The notes: a model not told the origin generated them from the sequence alone. A DNA stretch of 64,000 nt from Haliotis asinina (GCF_037392515.1 NC_090280.1:26355118-26419117); one strand, 5' to 3'. Positions 22,955 to 33,833 are shown, counted from the first letter of the stretch. Made by a program: numbers and translations.

Positions 22955-25900
22955 TGGTACTTACTACTATCAGGGAAGCAATGGACAGGAAGTTACTGGA
23001 TGTAGACAGGTCCTCGTTGTAGCACGTGAGTGGAGTTAACAGAAAGATAGATAAGTAAATGAATGCGCCTAAACTAAAACGTAATTAACCATATATAAAG
23101 ACGTGTTTGTGTATGTGTGCTTTTGAGTTAAACATGGCAAGCCTACTCATAGTATACCCGTGAATATCCGGGTTAGAATTGGTCTTCATTACCCCTTGCT
23201 TGTCGTTCGAGACGACTAGCGGGATCGGATAGACAGGCTCGCTAACTTGGTTGACGCATGTTATGGTATCCCAATTGCGTCGATGTATGCTCACGATGCT
23301 GATCACCGGATCGTCTGGTCCAGACTCGATTATTCACAGATCGCCACCATATATATGGAATGTTGTTAAGTGCGGTGTTAAAACAACAGTTCAACCAACC
23401 ACTCACTCGCAGTATATCCGAATTCACCATATTTCTATGGTTCCGAGAGCCAGTCAGGGTAACAACAATTAAGCAACATGAAGTTACAAACGGATTCGGG
23501 ATTCGGGATTCGGGATTCGGGATTCGGGATTCGAATCCCGAATCTGAATATTTTTTTCAGGTTCGGGATTCGAATCCCGAAACAAGAATATGAAGAAAAG
23601 TCTAACTTGAGACTGAAATGTGGAAAAACGTAGGTTTTTGGCTTCATGTTTTTAAGATTTGAATCCTGAATCTGACACAGATACATAGACACATACATAC
23701 ATACATAGATACATACATAGATAGATACACTGATACATACATAGATGCATCGACACAGAGATACATCCGTAGATACATAGACACATACGTAGATACACAC
23801 AGATACATACAGATACATACAGAGATAAATACAGACACACGCAGAGATACATACAGAGATACATACAAGGATACATACAGGCATACACACAGAGATACAT
23901 ACATACAGAGATACATACAGACATACGTACAGAGATGCATACAGAAGTACATAAAGACACATACATATATACATAGACATGTATACAGAGATACATACAG
24001 GCATACATGCAGACATGCATACAGAGATACATACAAGCATACATGCAGACATGAATACAAAGATTCATACAGGCATCCATACAGACAGACATACATACAT
24101 ACAGACATGCATACGGCGATACATACAGAGATACATACAGAAGTACATGAAGACACACAGACAGACATACATATATACATAGACATGTATACAGAGATAC
24201 ATACAGACATACATACAGAGATACATACAGACATACATACAGAGATACATACAGGCATACATACAGACATACGTAAAGAGATGCATACATACGTACATAA
24301 AGACATACAGACATACATACAGATATGATTTATTCATTTGACCAAGGGGAAAGTAGTTGTGTAGTACATTTAATCAACGAACCGTTTAGAAGTATTAACG
24401 GGTCGCTAGCGCTTATTTAATTGACAATAAAGGTGAATACTTAATAAATATAAGTGTCAGAGCATTTACTTTATTCAGTTTATTATGTCTCAGTGGATTC
24501 ATATTTTGAAACGTTTTTCACAGAGAGGCCAACCACACATTTAGTAAAACCATGTTTACTGGCACTCGTGCTAAGGTCTCGGGTCATTTGTTATATTTTT
24601 TCACAGAGTACATTTAATCAACAAGTCGATTAGGAGTATTAGCGAGTCGCCGGCGTATATTTAACTGACAGTAACGGTGAATACTTCATTAACAAAAGAG
24701 TCAAAGCATTTAGTTCATTTAGTTTGTGATGTCTCGTTGGATTCATATTTTAGAATGTTTTTCAACCATGTGTATTGGCACTGGTGTTAAAGGTCTGGTA
24801 TCATGTGTTATATTTTTCACAGAGAAGCCAGCCACACCTACCATCACCGGACCTGCCTCACCTGTATCAGGTAAGAATGTCACCCTAACATGCTCCTCCT
24901 CGTCCCGGAGTCTACCCCCGGACCACCCCTCTCTGAACATGACCTACATCTGGAGGAGGGACAGGACCCTGCTGGATTCTGGTGATGAGTCTCCTACAGG
25001 TGGAGATGACCTGACAATACCCCACGTCAGCAGAGAAAACCAGGGAGACACCTACAGCTGCCAGGCTGTGGAGGAGGGGCTGGAGTCTGACTGGAGTCAC
25101 GGACATGTACTGGATGTCCTCTGTGAGTAAGAACGTACCTTTGTTTACGGTACAGGAACCTCGTATATCTATTCAACTTAGCATGCAGCTTACATAGAAC
25201 CTTTATGTCCTGAATCATTATTGTGATAGTAACTTGGTGGTTCGGTTGGGAATTAATGACAGCAACAACATAATAATGTGTCCATTGATATAGCGCCAAA
25301 CTCCACACCAAGTATGCTCATAGCGCTAACAATAGGGCGTTATTGACGTCCGTTGATATAGAACTTTTGGGAGAGAACATAGCCAGGAACTGTGATGAAA
25401 GCTTTCAGCTTCAAAGGCAAGTCGGTGTCAGGTGTTATATCGAATATACACCAGTGACCAAAAAATATGTCATGTCATTGTTGCTCATCTGGACATGCGC
25501 TTTAAATATGAGCAAAACGGACCACTCAGCTCAAATACAAACGATCAACACAAAACTAACAATACGTACATTTACTGAATCACATGACACGGGTTACGAA
25601 AGCGTCAGTTTATGCTACTTAGGCTCGCAATTCTAGCGTCAAATATGCAGATTTCAGAGAATGCAAATGCACGGTGACTGGCAAAAATCAAAGCAAGGTT
25701 ATGTAAAACATCATGAAAATACGGAACACTGGAGATTCAATACCAACCCGCGGGCCAAAAGTAGAGCGGTGGTCGTTTACTAAACCAATGTTGATCTTGT
25801 TTCAACGTGATGGCAGTATCATGATACGTAACTGTTAATGAAGGTCCTCTTGATATAAATTATGGACAATTCATACTTGATTGTGACAGTCATGAAGGCC

Positions 25901-28900
25901 TGTGCCACACGTTGAATGAGTAGTTGGTATTTTACCTTGTACTGAGTCTTCATTCATGCATCAGTAATGGTCAACACTGTGCTTGTACATTTCTCAGTGG
26001 AGATGGATAAAGGATAGGGATGGGACACACTGGAAATTTTAAACCTCAACATGATAATAATTTCAAAACTGTTTCAAGAGGCATTCTTTTCCCAGATTTC
26101 ATATATACTCTTCAAAAAAGTAAATGAACTGTACTTTCAATGTACGATTGTCGAAATTGGGAGATATATGCGATTGAATCAATGTTGATACAGTAACAAT
26201 GGATGTTTTGAGAACCTAACCAACTTCCACATGGATTTCATTCAAAGCATACCTGTTCGTTCAGTTATCCCCCTTGTTAGGTGACTGGAGGATGTCATGA
26301 AAATATCAGGTTTACAATTTTCAGTGAGTAGTGTGTGATTTGACCTTGAAAACCCTGACCATCCACGGATGCAAGAAAACTATCGGAAAAATACAGTCTA
26401 CAGTGATTTATCGACCTGCCTGAGAAACTTCAGGATTCATGACACCCCATGCACGTGTAGGAGGGTCCGACGTTGTGCACGTGCTTCCCATGCATTGTGC
26501 TTGCGTGTGGTGTTTTATTATTGTTTGGTCGAATGATGGTCGCAAAGGTATATACAGTGGTAAACATGTGACAGGACTGAGTGGCCAATGTTCCTGATTT
26601 GGAGACACCTCACACATTCAGAAGTCGGAAGGTGATTCTTCATCGTCGACGTAGTCGTATTTGGAGCGACGGCCTTGGCCGACAACCCGACTAGCCGCAC
26701 AATACGTTCGCTTCTTGTTTTCCTGACTGGTCTCCTTGGTTGGTCTCCCTGACTGGTCTCGTCAACTGATCATATCATTCAGATGTTTATACACAGGGCC
26801 ATTACGCCACATTGTGCAAGGTCACTGACCCATGCACATGTGTATACGTAAGATTCGCCGACGTAGGGAAGTGTTAACTGACATGTACTGATAACGTTTG
26901 AGAATTAAGGGTCCTGCCCCGAGAGTGGGTGATGTTAAGAGGGGATACACCGAATGTTTGCTGAATACATTACATAGACAAAGGGGACAGAATTTCAGTG
27001 CACTTTGGAGCGGCAAACTCCTCCTCGCGGTCGACCATCCAGTCGGAATACCTGACTGATACGTACACGTACGACTTATAGGAACAAGAACAGAATGTGC
27101 GTAATGTGTCGTCGTTTGCATTTGAATGTAATGTTTCGTGACAACAGTAAGATCTCTGACACTGGGAATCTTTGATGAGCCTAGACTCGACAAGGCTAGA
27201 AGATGTAGCCTGGCATGAGAAAAAATTAAACCTAAGCAACTCCAAAAGTCTAAACCTAAAGTTGATGAAACATTAATTCAATTGAAATTGATATGCCGTG
27301 GTATTGGTATGACAGAAGGGAATTTCAAATTGTTATTTCTCATCATCTCACATGCATTGCAGATGGACCTGACCAGATACAGTTTGACTTCACAGGGGAC
27401 AAGCTGGAAGTAGAAGAAGGGAAACCTGTAACAGTGAGATGTTCTGCTGACTGTAACCCTGCCTGCACTATAACCTGGTGGAACACATCCAGGCAGATGG
27501 TGAGACACAGGGAGACTGCGTTGTCTATACCAGCTGTAGATGTGTCTATGTCTGGACAGTACACGTGCCACGTCAACAACAGCCATGGGAGTGCATCACG
27601 GAACCTGACACTGGAGGTCATCAGTAAGGCCTACACACATTCCGGAAACATACTTTAGAATATTTAAAATTATTTTTGAATGAGACTGTAATGACTGTTT
27701 AAGTTTTACTCCCGTGAAATTTGTTAAGACGCGCAGAGATTCTCAACACGTCTTTATTCAAACTCGTAATATGGCTCAGGGGTCAATCGTGACTATTAAT
27801 CTGATGATATGACATTACGTCAATGTGATTCTCCACTCTCAGATTCTCCAAATGCAAAATAAATCAGATCTGAATCGAGGAGACCAAAACATTATATATT
27901 TACTCTATTACATACATCATTTATATAATTCGACAAAGAAACCAGTTCCAATAAATCCTAACATTGCCGACACTTGCTTCCATTTGAACACATTTCAGTG
28001 TGACCTTACGCCATGTGTTGTATGTATATTGAATCAAAGGAAAGCGTCTATTTGGTATGGTGAATGTTGCAGCAGGTGACGTCACTGAATCTGGTGTTGT
28101 TTCCATCGTACCTGTGGCTGCCGTCTGTTCTGTTCTCATTGTCGTCATCGCTTTCGTCATCGTCGCCGTCATTTTCCGAAGAAACAGGATCAAGAAAGGT
28201 ATTGTTTTTGTGGTGATACAATAAAATATGAATTATGCTGCTATCGTATATCCTGTTATGCATCTCGTCAGTATTTTACTACAATTACAGCAAGTGCAAC
28301 TGAATCCTTTCTGAATGAAACTTTGCATACCGTAGTGATTACACTTGGGTATGTTTTATCTGTTTCAGGAGGTAAAGTGTACAGGTGAGGACACCCAATA
28401 GCAGGTATCTGTTGTCAGTATATCATTTCAAGAACAATGAGAAGACCACAGCGTTTATATATGTACGAGTTAAGGTACAGGTTTAGCCCTACAGGTTCAG
28501 GGTTACTCATACAGGTTAAGGTATAGGGTTACTCACATGTGCTAAGGTACAGTTTTACTCCTACAAGTTTAGGTACAGTTTTACTCCTACAAGTTAAGGT
28601 ACAGTTTTACTCCTACAAGTTTAGGTACAGTTTTACTCCTACAAGTTAAGGTACAGTTTTACTCCTACAAGTTAAGGTACAGTTTTACTCCTACAAGTTA
28701 AGGTACAGTTTTACTCCTACAAGTTAAGGGACAGAGTTACTCCTACAGAATACGGTTAGGGTTTCTCTTATAAGGTAAGGTACTGAAAAGAAAGAAAAGG
28801 ATACAGGATTGTACTTTCAAGATGTGCATTACAAGTTCAAGATAATCACAGAAGTTGTTACCAGGTAGGCTCATGTAGGTAATATCAGCGTTGGCAGCTA

Positions 28901-31900
28901 ACTAATTAAAGACTGGTCTTTTCGAAGTACAACTTTGCAGTCTGGTGTATGCCGCCTAATGATATGAATTGCTTACTCCTTCACTTCATGCATGTCTTTC
29001 AGAGCTGGAGACCGCAGTATGGCTGACAACGAAGCACAATTGCAACAAGATCCCAGTGGTAAGCATGTGAAATCTTGCAAAGGGTATCGGCGCATGCGAT
29101 CAGCAGACTCATTCGTAACCCTTGCAGACTGTATGCATGTAATGCATTCATTGTTCGGAGGGGCGTGAGATAGGCCAGAGATTTTTAGTCAGACTGAGGA
29201 AAGTGAGTTTTGTTATACGCCGTTTTAGCGACATTCCAAAAATATATGGGCTACACAATAAATGGACTTCACACATTGTACTCAAGTGAGGAATCAAATC
29301 CGCATTTTCGCCGTAACGAGCGAACGCACTAACCACTTGCTAATAGCTACCCCACCGTCCCGTTATGCCGAAGACCCGGGTTCGGTGTGCTGAACGCAAC
29401 ATGTCGCAACAAACAAACGAATAATTGAAAGTAGTGCTTGTGACATCTGGGTAGGATATGTCTAGTAATGATGACACAGTCAGTGGTCACATATAACGTG
29501 ATATATGTAATTTAAGTATTGTATCGGGAGATGACGCGAACGCTGTTGTACATCTGGTCGCACAAAAAGAAGCAGGGGAAGGCTGGATTTTTATCAAACT
29601 TAATAAGTTATGCTCATAGATTTCATGTGAAACTTTTCTTCGTCATTACTCAAGGTCAGTTTATTGAACATGTGTGCAGCAACACCCCACAAGTAATAGA
29701 ACTCCCAGCCCCCACTCCCACCCAAGTGGGACACTCTAACCTCCACCTCCACCCAACCGCCCCATGCTATCCGAAACCCCAACCCCAACCCCCACGCGCC
29801 ATCCCAACTCCAACCCAATCGCCAAACGCCCTCCCCTTCCCAACCCCTACCCCTACCTAACCGCCACCCGCCACGTACTTGTATTTGTATCAAATTCCTT
29901 GTACTTGATGTTTGTTTCTAATCAACGTGATGATTTGGAAATCATTCATGTAATATTGTTCTCTTCCGACTTGCCCGGAAGACAGCACCTGAAATCAAGG
30001 AAGATGAAATATGTTCCAATATTCGAAACAAGATAACCCCCCCAGGATATATAAAGTGACCTTGAACTACATGTTGGGAAAAACACGCGTTCGCAAACAA
30101 GCAAGGTGTTCAGACGAAGCAACTGAAAAGCCGCTATAGTTAATCAGCCACACATGACCCAAGTAATACCAAGGTCCTTGTGCTGCATTTCATGTGTCAA
30201 GGAGAGGTAGGGTGACCCAGTGGCTAAAGCGTTCTCTCGTCAAGCCGAAAGCCAGGGTTCGATTCCCTACTTTGGTACAACATCTGGTGTCCCCCACCGT
30301 GACATTGCTGCAAGAATGCTAAAAGCGGCGTAAATCCAAATGTATTTAGTCATTCATCTATGTCACACACATTATTGGTAGCATGCCGTTTACTGCCGAA
30401 TAAAGAGTCACTGGAATAACTGTAGGTCGACCAAATGTTCCACAGACCGAGAAAAACACCATGCGCTGTCACATATTATCTGACAAGCCACACCTTGTGA
30501 TAAATATTAAGCAAGATTTCATATACATGTACGCACAAATGCTTCACTGACGTACAATGTAATACTGATTACACAGTTGTTGAATCCAGAGTGCAATGGG
30601 TGACAAGCAGTGTTTAGGATTGGGTGACAAGCAGTGTTTAGGATTGGGTGACTGAATAAGCTGTTACGTCATATTTACGTTTTCAAGTAGATCTTTAAGA
30701 ATCTACAAATACAAGTAAAATCTAGATTTGACATGCTCTTCACAAAATATTAACGGTGAGACTGTCTGCTTCATTTACGCCTGGCATCATGTCCCAGTTG
30801 CTGAAGTCAATGCTCATGATGTTAAACGCGAGGTTGTCTGGTCGAGGCTCGATGTTACAACCCGCTGTCATAGCTGGAATATTGCTGAGTGCAGTGTACA
30901 CACCTATAGACCCATTGGTATTATTTCTTCTTGTAATACTTGTTTCTGACTATACACTTCTACCTACAGACCTGTATGCCAAGGTGAACAAAAAGAGAAG
31001 GCGCAGGAGAGAAGGTATAGCCCCTCTTTCTATCCTTCTGATCCGTGAGTCTCACCTTCGGTGAGGATCGGTGGGGTAGCCAAGTGGATAAAGCGTTCCC
31101 TCGTCACGCTGAAGATCCAGATTCGATTCTCCATATGGGTTTAATGAAGACCATTTACGGTGTCGCCGTCGTGATGTTGATGGAAATTTGCTAAAAGCGG
31201 CGTAAAGCTAATCTCACTTGAGGAGATCTATACATGACGTCATCTTAGCCCCTGACTATTTACCTCAGCGGTGTGTCCGTTTGTCTTTGCTGTGACAATG
31301 TGTGGATGGAGGTGCCGTCTAGAGCACTGACATTCACCGTGTTTAATGGCTTTCCTTTGTCGTGAAAGAAACTATAGTTATGGGTGCGAATCCCCAAATA
31401 TGGTTCTTTGTTTGTCAGCATCAGACCATAGGTGTTTAACACAAGCTGTAGTCAGTGTCACTGACGGATGTACAAAAAACCACATTAACGAAGATTTCCA
31501 CGAACCTCGCACACACACTCGCTGTTTTTGACACCTACTCATCAGGTGTCTTTGTTGTAAGAGATTACTGTAAGTAATCCTACAGAAGTTTGACAGCTAT
31601 CCTATAGGAGCCTTTTGTGACCATTTTTCATTAATTTCCAAATGCACATGTTGAATTATTAAGTTACAAACTTGAAAATTCAAGAAAATAAGTTGAAAAA
31701 GCGAAAACCCGAATGACCCACCAAGGCTTCAGTACCAATCTCACACAACTCTTCTATAGTTCATTTACTTTGTTCTCTTTTCCACAGTGTCTGATGTTTA
31801 TGCCACGGTACAGAAGACTCAATGCAGACACTTCATGAACAGGGCTTATGCCGGCGCAGGGCCATCGGTAAGTGTGTACTGGAACTCTTTTCCTACAATA

Positions 31901-33478
31901 CAAAACTTACAGGAAGATAATTTATTACCATTCAGACAGTGTGTCGTAAAAACATGGATACGAAATAGGCAACGTATGGTGATGGGTGAGTGAGTGAGTT
32001 TGGTTTACGCCGCTTTCAGCAATATTCCTGCAACATCACCACGGGGTAACTCCAGAAATAGACTTCGTACATTGTACTAATGTGGGTAATCGAACCGGGG
32101 CCTTCGGCGTGAGGAGCGAACGTTTTAACCACTAGGCCACCCCACCGCCCTGTGAGATAATGAAAGCAACTGCGGAGATCGATGCTCATTATGTAAATCA
32201 TTGATTTTCTCGTTCATTCATTGACGTCAACTGACCCGTGAAGGTCCCTGGGTAGAATAGGCCTTCAGCAACCCATGCTTGCCATAAAAGGTGACTGTGC
32301 TTGTCGTAAGAGGCGACTAACGGGATCGGCTGGTCAGGCTCGCTGACTTGGTTGACGCATGTCATCGGTTCCCAATTGCGCAGATCCATGCCCATGTTGT
32401 TGATCACTGGATTGTCTGGTCCAGACTCGATTATTTACCGATCCCCGCCATATAGCTGGAATATTGCTGAGTGCGGCGTAAAACTAAACTCACCCGCTCA
32501 CCCATTGACGTCAACTGCTGAGTGTTGCGTAAAGCAAACCTAACATGTCATAAAACATATATCAACACAGGACAGCAAAAATATATGTCATCACTTAGTT
32601 CACCAGTGGCTGTAGGTTAAAGGGAAGGGGAAAAAAAGAAAATAAAAAACAACAACTCGCAGCTATCAGGTCGAGGCCACAGACAAAGTTCTAAAACAAT
32701 CCTTTCCTTTCATTAAGAACAGACTTGCCTATCACTAGCAGAAGGACAGTATTTTCTCACCACTTCTATCAATAATTTCAATGATGATGTTATTACATTA
32801 TGTTCATATTCATATTCATATTAAGTAATGCAAAAACAAGACTTGTATGGGCATGAACCTTACAAGTCTTTCCAAAGAGCCTGAACAATATATTTAATAC
32901 ATGAGATGTGTGAAGATATCATGTGTTCAGTACATTATAATGTTGAGATCATACATATGTTTGCTGTCTCCAGTCGGAAAATGCAGTTCTAATCGACTAT
33001 GCAGGACCAGTCGCTGCCGAATACAACAACTGTGGCGAAACGGTATGTTTATTATACATATCCTCCCAACTTCCGGGAAGAGACGTCCCTGATTGGCTGA
33101 CACAATGCCGAAACGACTCTAAGTTGCAAAGAACACAAAGAGAAAGCATGTTCTGCAGTAGTGAACTGCTTGGTTCAGTAAATGTACCAGGTGCAGATTT
33201 GGGTTCAGTCATGGAATAAATTCCCCTGATAGAAAAGTTCGAAATTTGCAAGTGCAGTTGTGTTAAAATTTCAGAATGATGATGGTCTGACCTACGCCGA
33301 CCTTGCCCTTGAATCTCCTACCCTGATCGACGGCCAACCAATCATACACAGAAGGGAGGAGCCTGTGATATATGAAGAGATTGACTTCGCCCTCACCCCC
33401 GGGCCACAGCTTCCGGACAAGATATGGGAGGTGGAAGAGCAGGAGGAGGAGGGGAGACGACAGTGCCTCTGGGATTGA
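22393..33478 (+). CDS. Ig-superfamily transmembrane receptor with ITIM-type cytoplasmic tail, 11 exons
   Basis: Eleven exons join without a frame break: signal (to 22531), 22672-23025, 24823-25122, 27363-27623, 28073-28198, 28369-28384, 29003-29058, 30970-31014, 31788-31867, 32974-33042 and 33275-33478. The predicted protein is 549 residues from ATG 22393 or 517 from ATG 22489. Order: signal peptide, a V-like domain, two C2/I-type Ig domains, one membrane span and a tail of about 155 residues. The tail has tyrosine motifs DLYAKV, DVYATV, AEYNN (Grb2-type Y-x-N), LTYADL and VIYEEI; the last two fit the ITIM consensus. Most introns are phase 1, typical of Ig genes. A role as a cell-surface immune or adhesion receptor signalling through SH2 phosphatases is inferred. 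AATAAA signals lie at 33570 and 33814. Exon limits are predicted by eye; additional alternative exons are possible. Confidence 0.8.
22672..23025 (+). CDS. Receptor exon 2: V-like Ig domain lacking the canonical cysteines
   Basis: A phase 1-1 exon of 354 bases. V-set landmarks are visible: EDVTMAMN for strand B, YYVWVNG for strand C with its Trp, RFTIYNVIVQDAGTYYY for strands E-F. The strand B Cys is replaced by Met/Ala and the strand F Cys by Tyr, so the usual disulfide cannot form. A single Cys is near the end (TGCRQVLVV). N-glycosylation sequons include NVS, NGS and NSS. Confidence 0.8.
23155..23390 (+). repeat. SINE, family B
   Basis: It carries GACTAGCGGGATCGG, CTCGCTAACTTGGTTGACGC, GGTCCAGACTCGATTATT and a CCACCATATATATGGAA-type end, the same order as the copies at 32.2 and 63.8 kb. 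It lies in the first large intron of the receptor gene. Confidence 0.75.
23494..23580. repeat. ATTCGGG tandem repeat and palindrome
   Basis: Five or more copies of the 7-mer ATTCGGG run straight into their inverted complement (CGAATCCCGAAT), and the pattern repeats once more near 23560. It can form hairpins. Confidence 0.75.
23675..24330. repeat. ACATACAG-type satellite, about 650 bp
   Basis: A degenerate array of ACATACAG, AGATACAT and ACATACAT units. It contains no stops in several frames, so it produces long Cys/Tyr/Val ORFs on the minus strand that are not genes. Confidence 0.9.
24362..24822. repeat. Local tandem duplication ending at the exon 3 acceptor
   Basis: 24362-24605 and 24606-24822 are diverged copies (both start near GTACATTTAATCAAC). 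The first copy ends in a polypyrimidine tract and CACAGAG, giving a decoy acceptor at about 24604; another acceptor-like CACAG is at 24523 followed by a short exon-like piece (GAGGCCAACCACAC). Confidence 0.65.
24823..25122 (+). CDS. Receptor exon 3: second Ig domain
   Basis: A phase 1-1 exon of 300 bases. It has a proline-rich linker (KPATPTITGP), strand B KNVTLTCSS, strand C MTYIWRRD and strand F ENQGDTYSCQA, so both canonical cysteines and the Trp are present. It resembles the C2/I-set domains of CEACAM- or sialoadhesin-like proteins of invertebrates. Confidence 0.88.
25130..27362. other. Receptor intron 3, no feature recognised
   Basis: About 2.2 kb of single-copy-looking sequence. I see no further Ig exon with splice borders and no clear transposon ends. 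Confidence 0.5.
27363..27623 (+). CDS. Receptor exon 4: third Ig domain
   Basis: A phase 1-1 exon of 261 bases. It has strand B KPVTVRCSADCNPACTITWW, where the canonical Cys is followed by an extra C-x3-C pair, and strand F SMSGQYTCHVNNSHG. The extra cysteine pair is common in invertebrate C2-type domains just outside the membrane. It ends with LTLEVIS before a GTAAGG donor. Confidence 0.9.
28073..28198 (+). CDS. Receptor exon 5: membrane span and stop-transfer
   Basis: A phase 1-1 exon of 126 bases: a short acidic stalk (TGDVTESG), a hydrophobic span of about 27 residues rich in Val and Ile, then RRNRIKK as the cytoplasmic anchor. The orientation is type I. Confidence 0.88.
28369..29058 (+). 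CDS. Receptor exons 6 and 7: 16-base micro-exon and juxtamembrane tail
   Basis: Exon 6 (28369-28384) is only 16 bases, phase 1 to 2, and encodes GKVY. Exon 7 (29003-29058) continues from phase 2 to 1 with a charged stretch ending QLQQDPS. The frame is kept only if both are used together, which supports the pairing. Confidence 0.65.
28490..28745. repeat. 26-bp minisatellite in a receptor intron
   Basis: Nine to ten units of TTAAGGTACAGTTTTACTCC plus TACAAG (26 bases), with more diverged units on the left. Confidence 0.85.
29200..29361 (-). repeat. tRNA-derived SINE, family A
   Basis: On the minus strand it has a tRNA-like head and ends in the AACAAAACTCACTT version of the shared tail. ACGCCGTTTTAGCGACATTCC marks the tail side. 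Confidence 0.7.
29700..29865. repeat. C-rich (CCAACC-type) low-complexity tract
   Basis: A pyrimidine-rich strand of CCCAACCCC and CCACCC variants. The Pro/Thr ORF on this strand is an artefact of composition. Confidence 0.75.
30203..30345 (+). repeat. tRNA-derived SINE, family A
   Basis: A tRNA-like head with A-box-like TGACCCAGTGGC and a perfect B box GGTTCGATTCC, then the body and AAAGCGGCGTAAA tail. No acceptor-stem pairing or anticodon-arm structure of a working tRNA was seen. Confidence 0.8.
30735..30905 (+). repeat. Diverged SINE, family B
   Basis: CAATGCTCATGATGTTAAA, GGTCGAGGCTCGATG and ATAGCTGGAATATTGCTGAG match the second half of the family B copies, with substitutions. Confidence 0.6.
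30970..31867 (+). CDS. Receptor exons 8 and 9: paired Y-x-x-V tail motifs
   Basis: Exon 8 (30970-31014) encodes DLYAKVNKK followed by a run of arginines. Exon 9 (31788-31867) encodes SDVYATVQKT and then NRAYAGAGPS. The two Y-x-x-V motifs are 17 residues apart, a little wider than a classical ITAM. Each sits on its own small exon, so splicing could change the signalling output. Confidence 0.68.
31066..31215 (+). repeat. tRNA-derived SINE, family A
   Basis: GGTGGGGTAGCCAAGTGGAT begins the tRNA-like head; the B-box-like ATTCGATTCTCC follows, and it ends AAAAGCGGCGTAAA. Confidence 0.8.
31985..32152 (-). repeat. tRNA-derived SINE, family A
   Basis: The reverse complement of the family A body: TTTACGCCGCTTTCAGCAAT at the tail, AATCGAACCGG as B-box complement and CCACTAGGCCACCCCACCGC at the head. 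Confidence 0.85.
32220..32495 (+). repeat. SINE, family B, longest copy
   Basis: It runs from CCCGTGAAGGTCCCTGGGTA through GTAAGAGGCGACTAACGGGA and TTCCCAATTGCGCAG to GAGTGCGGCGTAAAACTAAA. The final 20 bases are shared with family A. Confidence 0.85.
32974..33478 (+). CDS. Receptor exons 10 and 11: Y-x-N and two ITIM-type motifs, stop
   Basis: Exon 10 (32974-33042, phase 0-0) encodes VLIDYAGPV and AEYNNCGE, the latter a Grb2-SH2-type Y-x-N site. Exon 11 (33275-33478) encodes GLTYADLALES and PVIYEEIDF, both fitting [I/V/L/S]-x-Y-x-x-[L/V/I], then an acidic end (EEQEEEG) and stop. The stop lies in the first unit of a tandem repeat that continues into the 3' UTR. Confidence 0.78.
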
Positions 33479-33735
33479 AGATGAATGAACCTTGAGAATC
33501 TACAGCTGCAGGACCAGACCATGGATCTGGAAGAGATGGATTAGGGAGGCTGTGCTTCTGGAAGTGAAGAATAAAGAACCTTGAGAATCTCCAGCCGGAC
33601 AAGACCTTTCGAAGTTGAAAAGCTGGAGGAGGGAGGCTGTGCTTCTGGGAGTGAAGATGAAAGACACTTGCGAATCTTCAGCTGCCAGACAAGACCTGGG
33701 AGGTTGAACAGGGAGTAGAGGAGAATCTCAAGGTT
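33408..33735. repeat. Four tandem units of about 90 bases across the receptor stop codon
   Basis: Units begin CAGCTTCCGGACAAGA, CAGCTGCAGGACCAGA, CCAGCCGGACAAGACC and CAGCTGCCAGACAAGACC, each followed by a GGAAGAG/GTTGAA line, a TGCCTCTGGGA or TGCTTCTGG line and GAATCT. The first unit is coding and holds the stop; the others are 3' UTR. Confidence 0.7.
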
Positions 33736-33828
33736 ACATGGCGAAACATAACTAACATTTGATGGAATCATTTAGATAAGCAAATATACTTTAAAGCTGA
33801 ATAGAGCATTGGTAATAAAGAGAGAGAG

Positions 33829-33833
<5 letters not shown>

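Noticed and set aside
23435..24337. Minus-strand ORFs of about 205-224 codons rich in Cys, Val and Tyr
   Set aside because: Products of the ACATACAG satellite; equally open in several frames.
26408..27245. Overlapping minus-strand ORFs considered as a second Tc1-type transposase
   Set aside because: I could not find helix-turn-helix or D-D-E motifs in order; resemblance was too weak to annotate.
29519..30036. ORFs of 90-113 codons with Pro/Thr-rich segments
   Set aside because: They cover the C-rich low-complexity tract and lack splice or motif support.
30203..31215. Functional tRNA genes
   Set aside because: A and B boxes are present but no complete cloverleaf; each is followed by a SINE body and the common tail.
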